From NCBI GenBank assembly GCA_021782525.1, contig JAJXUY010000002.1:1-29237 (forward strand): a stretch of 29,237 nucleotides of DNA. The letters are read 5' to 3'. The translations under genes and the position numbers were made by a program. The notes below the pieces were generated by a model, which was not told the DNA's origin, searched no databases, and was given only the letters and a program-made list of their open reading frames with translations. Origin of the DNA: Acidobacteriota bacterium. Its GTDB lineage: Bacteria; Acidobacteriota; Thermoanaerobaculia; Thermoanaerobaculales; Thermoanaerobaculaceae. Every line of letters starts with the position of its first letter. Position 1 is the first letter of the stretch. This document shows positions 17,609 through 28,902 of this stretch, one piece after another.

Positions 17609-19737
17609 CCGCCTGCGCCCGGGTCTGTGCCCTTGCCAGGTCCTCCGACCACAGTACCGGTCCAGTCATCAACGATCCTTTCCCAGTCGATACTACGTTG
17701 TTCCTTTCCAGTCCAGACAGCCCAGAAGCGTGGATCCTGCGAGCGCGGCTGGTGCGATTCCGGCAACTCCAGGATCTCCACCAAGGTTGGGACCGTAGCG
17801 GCCCAGCCGAGCAGAACGGCTTGCCGCGTCGGCAGGCTGGGCAACTCCCTGAGCAAGCCCGCAAGGTTATCGGGAACTAATTTCCCGACGAGTTCCTGAT
17901 CGCGGTCGTTGACGATACGATGAAGCAGAAACGTGTTGCACTGCGCCAGAACCGTTGGCGAGAGTTCGGAAGGTCGCTGGGACGATAGCACAAGTCCAAG
18001 GCCAAACTTCCGACCCTCACGCGCAATCCGCTCAAACGTGAGTCGACACATCTGGGCGGCCGAAGGGGTGCCAGTCTCTTCGTCTGATCCGCGCTTGATG
18101 AACTCGTGTGCTTCCTCAAGAACAAGCACCGTCGGGAGTTCGCTGTCATAAAGCTTCCTGTACCGCTGACTTGCCTCGAAGACTAACCGGGCTACGACCG
18201 CGATGACGATATGCACAACCTCCGAGGGCACCAGCGAGAGGTCGAGGATCGCGAGTTCCCCGTTTGATGCTTGGTCCTCGCCCACGTACCCGCCTAGCCA
18301 CCGTCGGAACGTGATCGATCCCTGCGCCGGATTCACGACAGGCCCCAAGCGCCGATCTGCCAGCATCATCCGAATCCGCATGGTAAGGCTGGCCAGGAAC
18401 TGCGCTGTTTGCCCGCCGGGAGCCTCCGCGCCGACCAGGTCGAGGTGATCCGGCAACGCCGAGATGCCGAACTCTGTTGGTGCATCCTCATTAACCGCCT
18501 CGTCGTGCCCTTGGTCCGGTAGGTAGGTTAGGGCCTCCGCGATCGCCGAGACCACCTGCAGGACCTCGGCCTCGCTGAAATCGTTGAACCCCTCGCTGTT
18601 CGGTCTCTTCCAGTGGCGGCGCCCCGACACCTCGCGGGCGACTGCCGCGACCTTTCCAAGAGCTTCCCGGAGTGGTCCCTGTATCGAGCTGGAATGACGT
18701 TCAGCATCCGTTTGGAGGTTCACCAATTGGTTGCCGCAGTTCTTGTTCTCTGGGAACCCTTGATAGCCCGAAGCCCCCTGCGCGATGCGCGCCTCTAGGA
18801 GCGTCTTGTAGGACCGCATCAGCCGGAACGCCTGGCGTTCCGCTGGCTCGGAGAGCCGCGCTCCCGACCGCATGTCCCGCAGTGCCTGAAGCAGAAGAGG
18901 GCGTTGAACCCCCGGCGCTGCAAGCGCAAACGCTGCCCATTCGTGGCTGTTCCACATCCAGGCTGGCAACAACAACGGCTGCGTCTTGTCATTCTTCTTG
19001 GGGGCCACCTGGAACCTACGGACGCCCGGGTAGTCTGAGAAGGCACCAGAATACTCGCCGTTGGGATCGAGCACGATGAAACGAGCGTTCGCATGCTCGC
19101 GACCGTGCCGACAGGAGCGTGCCGCTGCCAAGGACCACCGGATGAGCCCAGCTACGGAGCAGGACTTGCCACTTCCAGTGTTGCCCAGGACAGCGAGATG
19201 TCGTCCAAAGACCTTGTCGGGATCCACCGTCACAACTGCATCCGCAGCGAGTGGCGAGGTGCCGATACGAACCCGCTGGTCCTCTGGCTTGGACGCCTGG
19301 ATGATCCCCTTCAGTTGGTCGGCAGTGGGAAGCTGGACGGTGTCCCCGACGGATGGGAAGGCGGACACTCCTCGCCGAAGCAGGTACGCTGTTGAGTTGC
19401 CAGCCAGCTCGGCCGTCGCAGTCAAGGTCCCGAGGGGGGTTAGCGTAAGCCTCCTGAGTGGGAAGGGTAGGTCGACGAGGCCGAAGTCCTTGAGCCCGGG
19501 CCGTCTCGGGAACTGAGATCGCTCCACTCCCACCCAGACGATCAACCCCACGACGGCGCCAGTCTCGTTTGGCACTAGGAGATACCCGTTGATCCTGGGA
19601 AACCCCATTGGCACACCGGTGTTCAGGGCCATTGCCTGTGGCGCGTTTGGTTCGAGGAGGACGTGAATCTCTGAGGGCGATACGGAATCCACAGTCCCTA
19701 TCGTGAGGGCCGCTAGACGGTCAACTGGCTTAGTCAT
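17605..19737 (-). CDS. herA-like: HerA-like DNA translocase ATPase (partner of SIR2)
   Basis: 710 residues from the ATG at 19737. An N-terminal HAS-barrel-like beta region (10-150) is followed by a HerA/FtsK-type motor: Walker A GNTGSGKS 185-192, Walker B VLVLEEAH 536-543, the HerA signature SSQRPSELSPTVLAQCNTF about 585-603, and an arginine (607) suitable as the finger. HerA forms hexameric rings that move on DNA; in SIR2-HerA defence it assembles with the SIR2 NADase. I prefer 19737 over a start 36 bases earlier because it overlaps the SIR2 stop by 8 bases, as at the neighbouring junctions. Its stop overlaps the hsdR fragment start by 4. Base composition is visibly lower in GC than hsdM or hsdR. 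Confidence 0.88.
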   Translation of the reverse strand: MTKPVDRLAALTIGTVDSVSPSEIHVLLEPNAPQAMALNTGVPMGFPRINGYLLVPNETGAVVGLIVWVGVERSQFPRRPGLKDFGLVDLPFPLRRLTLTPLGTLTATAELAGNSTAYLLRRGVSAFPSVGDTVQLPTADQLKGIIQASKPEDQRVRIGTSPLAADAVVTVDPDKVFGRHLAVLGNTGSGKSCSVAGLIRWSLAAARSCRHGREHANARFIVLDPNGEYSGAFSDYPGVRRFQVAPKKNDKTQPLLLPAWMWNSHEWAAFALAAPGVQRPLLLQALRDMRSGARLSEPAERQAFRLMRSYKTLLEARIAQGASGYQGFPENKNCGNQLVNLQTDAERHSSSIQGPLREALGKVAAVAREVSGRRHWKRPNSEGFNDFSEAEVLQVVSAIAEALTYLPDQGHDEAVNEDAPTEFGISALPDHLDLVGAEAPGGQTAQFLASLTMRIRMMLADRRLGPVVNPAQGSITFRRWLGGYVGEDQASNGELAILDLSLVPSEVVHIVIAVVARLVFEASQRYRKLYDSELPTVLVLEEAHEFIKRGSDEETGTPSAAQMCRLTFERIAREGRKFGLGLVLSSQRPSELSPTVLAQCNTFLLHRIVNDRDQELVGKLVPDNLAGLLRELPSLPTRQAVLLGWAATVPTLVEILELPESHQPRSQDPRFWAVWTGKEQRSIDWERIVDDWTGTVVGGPGKGTDPGAGG

Positions 19738-21026
19738 CGGACACACTGCCCCTACCTTGTATGTACCCCTCACCGCGCTGTTCGAGGAGCTTGGTCTTGC
19801 GAATGCTTATCTGATCGATGGCAGGCTTGGGCAGGTAGTTGGCGACAAGAGTCTCGAGCTCGCCGAAATGGCTCCCAAGGAGCAACGAGATCTGGGCGCG
19901 TTTGCCCACGTCGCCACAGAACTGCATAATCCGCTGGCGGCTGGCGTTGGCATGGTCCTGTTCGACCCCCGGTGCGGGTTTGTCCCAGGCGATGATCACC
20001 AGGTGGGTCGACGGGATCGAGAGCATATCCTTGATCACGCGGTTGACGTGGTCGTCGCCGTAGCCATAGCCGTAGGTCACGAGTGCGGAGTTCGGACGAC
20101 AGACCGATGCGGCGAAGTCCCGAAAGAGCTCGGCGTAGGGATACTCAAGAGTCTCAACGTCCTTCGCTGGGTTCGGGTAGACCATCACCGAGTCGCCAGG
20201 TTGTTTGGGCAGTGCTGGGTGGCCTGCGGGCGCACCGAAAGGTAGGGCGGAGCGACGCAGCTCGCGGTCCTCCCAGCGCCAGTCCAATGAGCCATGCAGC
20301 TTGCTGAAACGAATGACGCCCTCTAGGTACCGCGGCTCGCCCCGGATGCCCGGAGGGTTGTAATGCAAGTCGATGTTCAGGCGCGTCGCACGGAAGACTG
20401 GCGCGAGGGACCCCACAAAGCGGTCGATGACATGGAGCCCGGCAAAATCGCACCCATACTCGACGAGTCGATCATAGTTCGTGGTAAAGAGGTTCAGGCG
20501 CTCACGGGTCGCGGCCCGACTCGCGAAGCTAAGGAGAAATGAAACGAGCAGATCCTCACCCTTCCGGCCCGCCGCTGCCGGCGCTTCGCGTATTGAGCGC
20601 TCCGATCCGAGGATCGACTCTACGAACCGCCCGAGTTGATGGTCGATCTCCTGCCTCCAACTTTCGGCTCGGGCATCCCCCATCGCCTCCAGGCCAGCGC
20701 GGACTTGCAATGCTGCCCGGAGCTGATCTTCAAAGTTGGCGCAGCCTCGACCGCATTTTTTGGCCGATTGTTCGGCGTAGGCAGTGACCCGGTCGGCCAA
20801 CTCGCAGTGCCAATCGGTCTGACTCATATCGGCTGGGACGCCGCCCGACGCAAGTGCTATCGCTGTACTAAACCCGCTGCCTAAGACGAGCGACAGATGC
20901 TCACTTTGAAAGACCGCCGTGAGCCAGGGCTCGATGACCTTGCGGTGCTGTGCTGCATCACCCAGCTCGGTCTCATTCGGGAAACGGCCCTCCCGGGGAC
21001 CGGCTCGATAAATGTGCGGTGAGAGG

Positions 21027-21034
<8 letters not shown>
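19730..21034 (-). CDS. SIR2-family protein (probable NADase effector)
   Basis: 434 residues with the SIR2 Rossmann signatures in order: LVLGSGFS (49-56, nucleotide loop), FTTNYD (183-188, with Asn186 and Asp188), KLHGS (245-249, with His247) and YGYGYGDDHVN (321-331). The spacing fits the prokaryotic defence SIR2 group (SIR2_2-like) rather than classical deacetylases: no zinc-binding Cys tetrad is seen. Such proteins destroy NAD+ on phage infection and cause growth arrest. The gene overlaps hsdS by 8 bases at its start and herA by 8 bases at its end, fixing it inside the R-M operon. The pairing with HerA points to the SIR2-HerA system. Cytoplasmic; no signal or membrane segment is seen. Confidence 0.88.
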
Positions 21035-22333
<1,299 letters not shown>

Positions 22334-22385
22334 ATTGACGAGCCGGTGCGCTGGTGGTGCGGCCTCGCGGGGAGCCGCCGCATCG

Positions 22386-22899
22386 TCACACCTTCTCCGG
22401 CAGGAAACCGATGGGGCGCTTTCTCCTCGGTTCGGGCGGGGTCATCAACTCGCGGATGGCGTCGAAAACCACCTTGAACTGGGTGTCGTACCTGCGCTCC
22501 AGCAGTGCCAGCTTGCGGGCCAGGTCAGCGTTGGTGGCCAGCATCCGCCGCAGCCGCACGAAGGCGCGCATGATCTCGATGTTCACCATGACGGCGCGCT
22601 CGCTGCGGAGGACGCTGGAGAGCATGGCGACGCCCTGCTCCGTGAAGGCATACGGGGCCGCGCGGCGGGCGCCGCCCCAACTTGAAGTCACAATCTGTGA
22701 TTTCAAGTCGGCTAACTCCTTCGCGCTCAGTTGAAACATGAAGTCCTTGGGGAACCGTGCGAGATTGCGCTTCACGGCCTGCACCAACGCGCGGGGCTCG
22801 ACGTCGTAGAGCTGCGCGAGGTGCGTGCTGAGCATGACCTTCTCGCCACGGATGAGGAAGATGTGGCGCTCGATGCGCTCGGTGGGGATGATCACCCGC

Positions 22900-22910
<11 letters not shown>
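22386..22910 (-). CDS. ORF6N domain protein
   Basis: 174 residues. Residues about 10-95 are the ORF6N domain ([61 protein letters not shown]). A predicted coiled coil (about 118-150) and a basic Pro-rich tail follow. ORF6N is a DNA-binding domain found in phage antirepressor-like proteins of the KilA-N/Bro group. The gene sits between hsdM and hsdS. Its ATG at 22910 overlaps the hsdM stop by 11 bases and uses the AAGGAG near the hsdM end, exactly the layout seen at hsdS. It may regulate the operon or be a passenger; the sequence does not decide. Confidence 0.85.
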
Positions 22911-24447
<1,537 letters not shown>

Positions 24448-24735
24448 CAACAACCTCCGAGCAGCAACTGTGCAATTCCGAACCCGTGTGGCCTCTCAGG
24501 CCGTCGGCACTGTTTCCGCCCCGCGTGAGCGTTGCACCGCCATCGGGCGAGCGACCCCTCGCCGGTCAGGCGCGCGGGAGCGCGTGCTCCGGAATCGCTG
24601 TTCTCTCCGCTTCGCACCACGAAGTTCTCACCATGACTGCGCAAGAATCATACGCCCACTTGCGGCGATCGGAGGGGTGGCCACCCTGGGGATATCCCGC
24701 CGGGTGGACTTGCGACTCTTGCGATGTTGCCGCGT

Positions 24736-25650
24736 TCATCCTCGAGACATCGTGTCGGCGTGCCATTCGAGAAACTCTCGTCGCGGGCGGTCCGCAACGT
24801 CGTGGGGGAGCCACAGCTCCCGGCCCGCGAGCTGCATGTACTCCTCGCCGTTGTGGAAGTCCTCCCGCAGCTTGCGGCTCACGCGGAAGCGGTGGTCCGG
24901 CGTCACCGTCACGTAGCCCCGGTCGAACAGGCGATGGAGATCGGAGCGCAAGAGGATCCCGTTGCTGGCCTCGTGCTGGCCCCCCTCGCTGATGGGCAGG
25001 ATGTGGGCCGCCTCCAGCACCGGCTGCACCCTCTCCTTCGTGATGGCGCAGCGCCGCTCATACAGGTCCGTGATGACGACACGGAACGAGCCCTGGCCGA
25101 GGCGCGGGCGGATGAGCACTGGCTCGCCGCGGGTTGGCGCTCGCTCACCCAGCCGGAGAGGGGCCTCGACCGAGAGCGCCACCCGAACGGCCTCCCACAG
25201 TGATTTTCCCGTTCCCGCGCCCATGTCGTAGCTGCGGCCCTGCACGATGTTGCGGGCGAAGTCGTCCGGTACCGGGATCCAGTCTTCCTGATTCAGGAAG
25301 AACGGCTGTTCGAGGATGATGCAGCCGATCTGGTAGTCCTGCTGCGGCTGCGGCGGGACACGGCGGTACTTCTCGATCCTACGGCGCATCTCGGTCAGGG
25401 AGGTCGCACCGTTCTTCTCGCCGAACGCCTCCCAGGCTAGGCTCGTCGGCAACAGCGAGGCGTGTGCGAAGAATCCACCACCCACGATGAAATTGCGCGG
25501 GCTGTGCAGCTTGAATAGGAACGGCTCGCCGGGGAGGAGCGTCTTGAACAACTTCATGCCACCCGGCTGTCAGAAGTTCAGCTCCTCCGGCTGCATCGCC
25601 TGCAGGTAGCGGAACCAGTCGTAGTCGGTGATCCCAACGTAGAGCTTCAT
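24736..25650 (-). pseudogene. HNH endonuclease gene with in-frame TGA at 25570-25572
   Basis: The frame opens with MKLYVGITDYDWFRYLQ and runs to EELNF; a TGA follows at 25570-25572, then QPGG and MKLFKTLLPGEPFLFKLH continue without a frame change. From my memory of the family (not checked), a Trp stands at this place (NFWQP), so one change TGG to TGA would explain the stop. The C-terminal HNH site looks intact: CAITKERVQPVLEAAHILP, EASNG and DLHRLFDRG give the Cys, His, Asn and His ligands. The ATG at 25650 overlaps the stop of the previous HNH gene as ATGA. If the stop is obeyed, translation might restart at the ATG at 25557, 15 bases on, giving 273 residues with a complete HNH domain. The family belongs to restriction-like nucleases of unknown target. 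Confidence 0.75.
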
Positions 25651-26588
25651 CGCAGCTCTCCCGGCGCCTGTTGGCGGAAGCGCTGGTAGCGCCGCTCGAG
25701 GAAGGCGGGATCGGGTCTCATCCCTGGGCTCCTCGGCACGATGATCCGCTGGTTGTGAATGCCCTGGAGGCCGTGGCGGAGCATCGGGCCATCGTGCTCG
25801 CGGAGGATCTCCTCCTTGACCTCGATGGTGTAGTCGGGCCGGATGCCGAAGAAGTACCTGTCGAACGCCGCGTGGTGGAGCTTGCATAGGGCGATCCCGT
25901 TGGGCACGACGGGTTCGCTGTCCGGCTCGCCGTCGGGGAGGATGTGCGCCGCGTCGAGGAGCTCCTCGTGCCGGAGCTGGCAGAGCGCGCAGCGCTCCTG
26001 ATACGCCCGCAGGACACGCTCGCGGAAGGCGTGCTGGTGCAGCCGCACCTGCACGGTCGCCGTGATGTAGGCGCGGCGGGCATCCCCGCCGGCATCGTCA
26101 GCACCGAAGCCCGAGATGGCACCCGCACTGTCGGCTAGCCTCAGGCGACGATCGACCTCCGCGGCCGCGTCCACCGCGACCGAGAACGTGAGGGCCGCAG
26201 GGTCATCGCCAACGATGAAGACCGGCCAGACCGCGAGATACCGCGCCCGCACGATGGCGTGCAGGTAGACCAGCGGGACGTGACGCCGCATCGCCTCGCG
26301 AAGGCCGACGTTGTCGCGGTGGTTGGGGTCCGTGCCTCGATAGCGGTAGTGGAGGAGGTTGTCGCCGTGAAACGAGTCGTCGTACGGGCCGCTGGAGGTC
26401 GTCGTGATCGAAAGCGGCAACTACATCAGCCGGGGCTTGAAGATCCCCGGCGGGCCAACCAACCGGATCTGCTCGCCCTCGAACAGGAAGCCCTGCTCGA
26501 GGACGGCCCGCGGCAACGTCTCGCCGTGCGCCAGCACCTGCGCGTTCAGCCACTGGAAGGCGGCCAGGCGGATGGGGTGGTCATCCAT
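25647..26588 (-). pseudogene. HNH endonuclease gene with in-frame TAG at 26421-26423
   Basis: Starting MDDHPIRLAAFQWL, the frame codes for 55 residues ending GIFKPRLM. It then meets TAG (26421-26423) and continues in the same frame with LPLSITTTSSGPYDD for about 257 residues. I recall relatives reading straight through here, so the TAG probably replaced a Gln, Glu or similar codon. The C-terminal HNH site is complete: CALCQLRHEE, DAAHILPDGE, VPNGIALC and KLHHAAFDRYFFGI. A conserved middle part (YRYRGTDPNHRDNVGLREAMRRHVPLVYL, in positions about 75-105 of the full frame) supports a restriction-associated HNH family. After the stop a TTG could restart translation. It is first of a two-gene unit with the next HNH gene, which also has a single nonsense codon. 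Confidence 0.75.
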
Positions 26589-26638
26589 GGGGGTTGTTAC
26601 CCTCTTGATTTGCCACGGACCATGGTAGCGCTGCCATA

Positions 26639-26710
26639 TGTGGCGTTGGGTCGCCACAAGTTGCCTCTACCGGTGAAATTACGGCTCGTCGGCCGATGCT
26701 CGCATCGGCC
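26639..26710. promoter_or_regulatory. Two perfect inverted repeats upstream of the HNH pair
   Basis: TGTGGCG-(6)-CGCCACA at 26639-26658 and GGCCGATGC-TC-GCATCGGCC at 26691-26710 lie between the PIN-like stop and the first HNH start. The second has a 2-base centre, more like a protein-binding palindrome than a hairpin. They could be operators for the HNH unit or an end signal for the PIN transcript. Confidence 0.45.
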
Positions 26711-26784
26711 GCACGCGACTGATGCTGGGCGCGACCGCTGGGCGGGCGGCCGCGACATCCGGCGCGATAGGCTGGCGACACGCC

Positions 26785-27324
26785 TTACTGCGCGAGGCCT
26801 TCGCCTCGAACGCGCATCTGCCGGCCCTCGGCGACCCATCGGCGGACCTTCTTCTCGCCGTACTTGGCCGCCAGCTTGGGTGGGTCGAGGCCGACGCGAC
26901 GCAGTACAGCCTCCAGCGAGACGATGCGATCCGCAAGAGCGAGAAGGCAGGCGGCGCGCACGGCAGCTCCGTCGGCGGTACAGAACTCCGGTACTTCTCC
27001 CTCCCAGCAACGAAGGAGGGCCATCGCCTCGGCCTCGCCGGGATCGATCCGTTCTCGCATGACCGGGTCGAACTGGTCGAGCAGCGAGGCCAGGGCCACG
27101 GCATCCGCACAGCGGATCTGCAGGCACCCCGCGGCCTCGTCGCCGCGCAGATCGATGGGCCTACCGACGCCTTCACCGTCGTCCCAGAACACCACTTCCT
27201 TGTCGGCAACGACCGCCGGAACGATGACCTGGGCCCGCCCGAGCAACTCGTGCCAGAGTCCTAGCTCGTGCAGGCCGATGACCGGCCCTGCATCAAGTAG
27301 GAATAGCCTCGGCTTGCCAGACAT
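26785..27324 (-). CDS. PIN-like domain protein, probable toxin partner of the XRE-ImmA protein
   Basis: 179 residues. A PIN-like acidic set is visible: LFLLDAGPVIGL (Asp11) at the N-terminus, DPGEAEAMALL (Glu near 96) in the middle and FCTADGAAVRAA (Asp near 118). Together with IVSLEAVLRRVGL this resembles the VapC/DUF3368-type fold, whose members are Mg-dependent RNases. Its start overlaps the end of the XRE-ImmA gene by 32 bases, and the ATG has no strong SD, so it depends on translation of that gene. PIN-like genes directly behind XRE-ImmA/IrrE genes are a recurrent toxin-antitoxin-like pair. The call is by motif only. Confidence 0.7.
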   Translation of the reverse strand: MSGKPRLFLLDAGPVIGLHELGLWHELLGRAQVIVPAVVADKEVVFWDDGEGVGRPIDLRGDEAAGCLQIRCADAVALASLLDQFDPVMRERIDPGEAEAMALLRCWEGEVPEFCTADGAAVRAACLLALADRIVSLEAVLRRVGLDPPKLAAKYGEKKVRRWVAEGRQMRVRGEGLAQ

Positions 27325-28420
27325 CGGAATCCAGATCGAATCCGTAGTCTTGTAGCACCTTGCGGAGCATGCCGACGTTCGTCTCTAGGAGCTCGGCAAG
27401 CTTTCCGATGGAGATCTCATCCTCCAGGTACGCCTTGAACGCGAGCGTCACATAGCGATCGGGCAGTGGCCGCTCAGCCGACCTGGCGGTTTGAACGCCG
27501 GCGCCCGCACGCGTTGGGTCGGCGATGATCTGCTCGGCCTGTTGCCGCTGGAGCTTCCCCAGGTTGACCAAACGCCACGCCAACGCGGGCACCGATACAC
27601 CGAACTGCCGCGCCAGCTCGACCCACTGGAACACCCGCCACTCGGCGGGTTTGCCTCGCGGCATGCGCTCGACCAGCGCTTCCCGGGGCAGGACGAAGGC
27701 GGCAGCGAAGTTCTCGGCGAGCTTCTCGATCCGCTCCGTCGCCGCCTGCATGGCGACGTCCCGGTCGGCCGGCGTGCTCTCCCAGGTCAGTAGGTGGAAC
27801 AGCTCGTGGGCAACGCTGAACGCACGGCGGCCTGGTGCCTCGCCGGCGTTCACCAGGACGGCGTCGCCGAACTCCCCTCTGAACGTGGCGCCTGATCCTC
27901 CCTTGAGGCCGGTCACGAAGATCTTGATCCCGTGCCGCTGTTCCAGGACCTCCTGCAGGCCGGGCGCCGGCATGTCGCCAACGCCGAGGGCCCTGCGCGC
28001 CTGGTCGGCCCATTCCGAGACATCCTCGAACGTTGTCTGTCTCGGCTTCACTTCATAGCGCAAAGCCAGGGTCGAGGGTTCGAGGTGCGCGAGACGTTCG
28101 AGGAACGCGTAGCGGCGACAGCGCTCGATAAACAGAGCCTCTTCGTCAATGCGGACTTGGTCGGCGGCCGGCTGCCGCCAGAGCACGAAGGCCGGGGATG
28201 CGACCGGCTGTAGCCCGAGGACGACCAGAGGTGAAACGTGGAACAGCTCGCTGAGGCGGGCCAACTCCGGCGCCTTGAGCGCCCGCTCGCCCTTCTCGAG
28301 GTTCGACACCACCTGCTTGTGCTCGAGGCCAAGCGCGCCGGCGAGTTGCGCTTGTGTGAGTCCCCGCGCCACGCGGAGCGATGCGATGCGCTCGCCGATG
28401 ACGGCGTTGGTGGTAGACAT
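27293..28420 (-). CDS. XRE regulator fused to ImmA/IrrE (M78) metalloprotease
   Basis: 375 residues. An N-terminal helix-turn-helix of the Cro/C1 type (8-62: IGERIASLRVARGLTQAQLAGAL, with KQVVSNLEKGERALKAP) is followed by a zinc metallopeptidase domain with HELFH at 205-209 and a third ligand candidate in ENFAAAFVLP (Glu236). The C-terminus adds a small helical region (LPDRYVTLAFKAYLEDEISIGKLAELL). Such proteins repress their own operon until the protease part cleaves or senses a partner. The ATG at 28420 is chosen because GAGAGG lies 5 bases before it; an ATG 7 codons earlier has no SD. The gene leads the PIN-like gene and is preceded by a promoter and inverted repeat. Confidence 0.88.
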   Translation of the reverse strand: MSTTNAVIGERIASLRVARGLTQAQLAGALGLEHKQVVSNLEKGERALKAPELARLSELFHVSPLVVLGLQPVASPAFVLWRQPAADQVRIDEEALFIERCRRYAFLERLAHLEPSTLALRYEVKPRQTTFEDVSEWADQARRALGVGDMPAPGLQEVLEQRHGIKIFVTGLKGGSGATFRGEFGDAVLVNAGEAPGRRAFSVAHELFHLLTWESTPADRDVAMQAATERIEKLAENFAAAFVLPREALVERMPRGKPAEWRVFQWVELARQFGVSVPALAWRLVNLGKLQRQQAEQIIADPTRAGAGVQTARSAERPLPDRYVTLAFKAYLEDEISIGKLAELLETNVGMLRKVLQDYGFDLDSDVWQAEAIPT

Positions 28421-28466
28421 AGCGGCCTCTCCTCCTGGCATGCTGCCCTCTCGCGGGTCCTCTCGC

Positions 28467-28504
28467 CTTGACTAATAGTGCGCTGGATGCGCTCGAAAGT
28501 CAAG
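28467..28504 (-). promoter_or_regulatory. Promoter with inverted-repeat operator for the XRE-ImmA gene
   Basis: CTTGACT at 28467-28473 and AGTCAAG at 28498-28504 form a perfect 7-bp inverted repeat with 24 bases between. Read leftward, TTGACT is a good -35, followed after 17 bases by a weak -10 (CACTAT). The same hexamer on the other strand faces right. A helix-turn-helix repressor encoded just downstream makes autorepression at this site likely. Confidence 0.55.
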
Positions 28505-28753
28505 ATATTCTTTACGACCGCTTGCTTGGTTGCAGCATGGCTCCCCAACGGAAGGCGGGCACATCGCCCGCGTGGTCGCGACGCTGATGGCTCTGCAATC
28601 CAGGTTGCGCTCCTCGATTTCATGGGCGTATGGGGTCAGGGGCGGGAGCGCTTCTTTGTGGCGACTCAGGGTGCGACGGGGCGTGCGGAATCCGATCGAA
28701 CGTGGACACCGTTTCGAGCCAACGCGGACAGTTGGGGCGGTTGCTCGGTGTGA

Positions 28754-28816
28754 TGTCCGCGATCCTCGGGCGGGTGTCCACGATGGTCGGCGCCGTGTCT
28801 GCGATCGTCGGGCAGG
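28754..28816 (+). repeat. Three tandem 21-bp repeats at the IS21 left end
   Basis: Units TGTCCGCGATCCTCGGGCGG(G), TGTCCACGATGGTCGGCGCC(G) and TGTCTGCGATCGTCGGGCAG(G) start at 28754, 28775 and 28796. Multiple short repeats near each end, bound by the transposase, are typical of IS21-family elements. They lie 87 bases before the istA start. Confidence 0.7.
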
Positions 28817-28902
28817 TCGCCGTTTTCATGTCCCGTGTGAGCTGGGCACGAGGGTCCTCGACCCGCCATCTTTCCGCCGCACAACGGTGCGGAGGGGGAT
28901 TG

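Larger units (their letters stand above)
28421..28902. other. Interval with the XRE promoter and the IS21 left end
   Basis: These 482 bases separate the leftward XRE-ImmA gene from the rightward istA. They hold the regulatory inverted repeat (28467-28504), a short GC hairpin (GCGGGC/GCCCGC, about 28555-28571) and the IS21 end repeats (28754-28816). The outer end of the element is not certain; it may lie near 28656-28690, where the sequence changes character. No gene is seen. Confidence 0.6.

Noticed and set aside
17605..19737. FtsK, VirB4 or TraG-type conjugation ATPase
   Set aside because: The SQRPSELSPTVLAQC signature, the N-terminal barrel and the SIR2 neighbour fit HerA better, and no conjugation genes are present.
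25570..25572. Selenocysteine codon in the HNH gene
   Set aside because: The expected residue, from memory of the family, is Trp rather than Cys or Sec; no selenocysteine insertion hairpin or machinery is seen, and the neighbouring HNH gene is broken by TAG instead.
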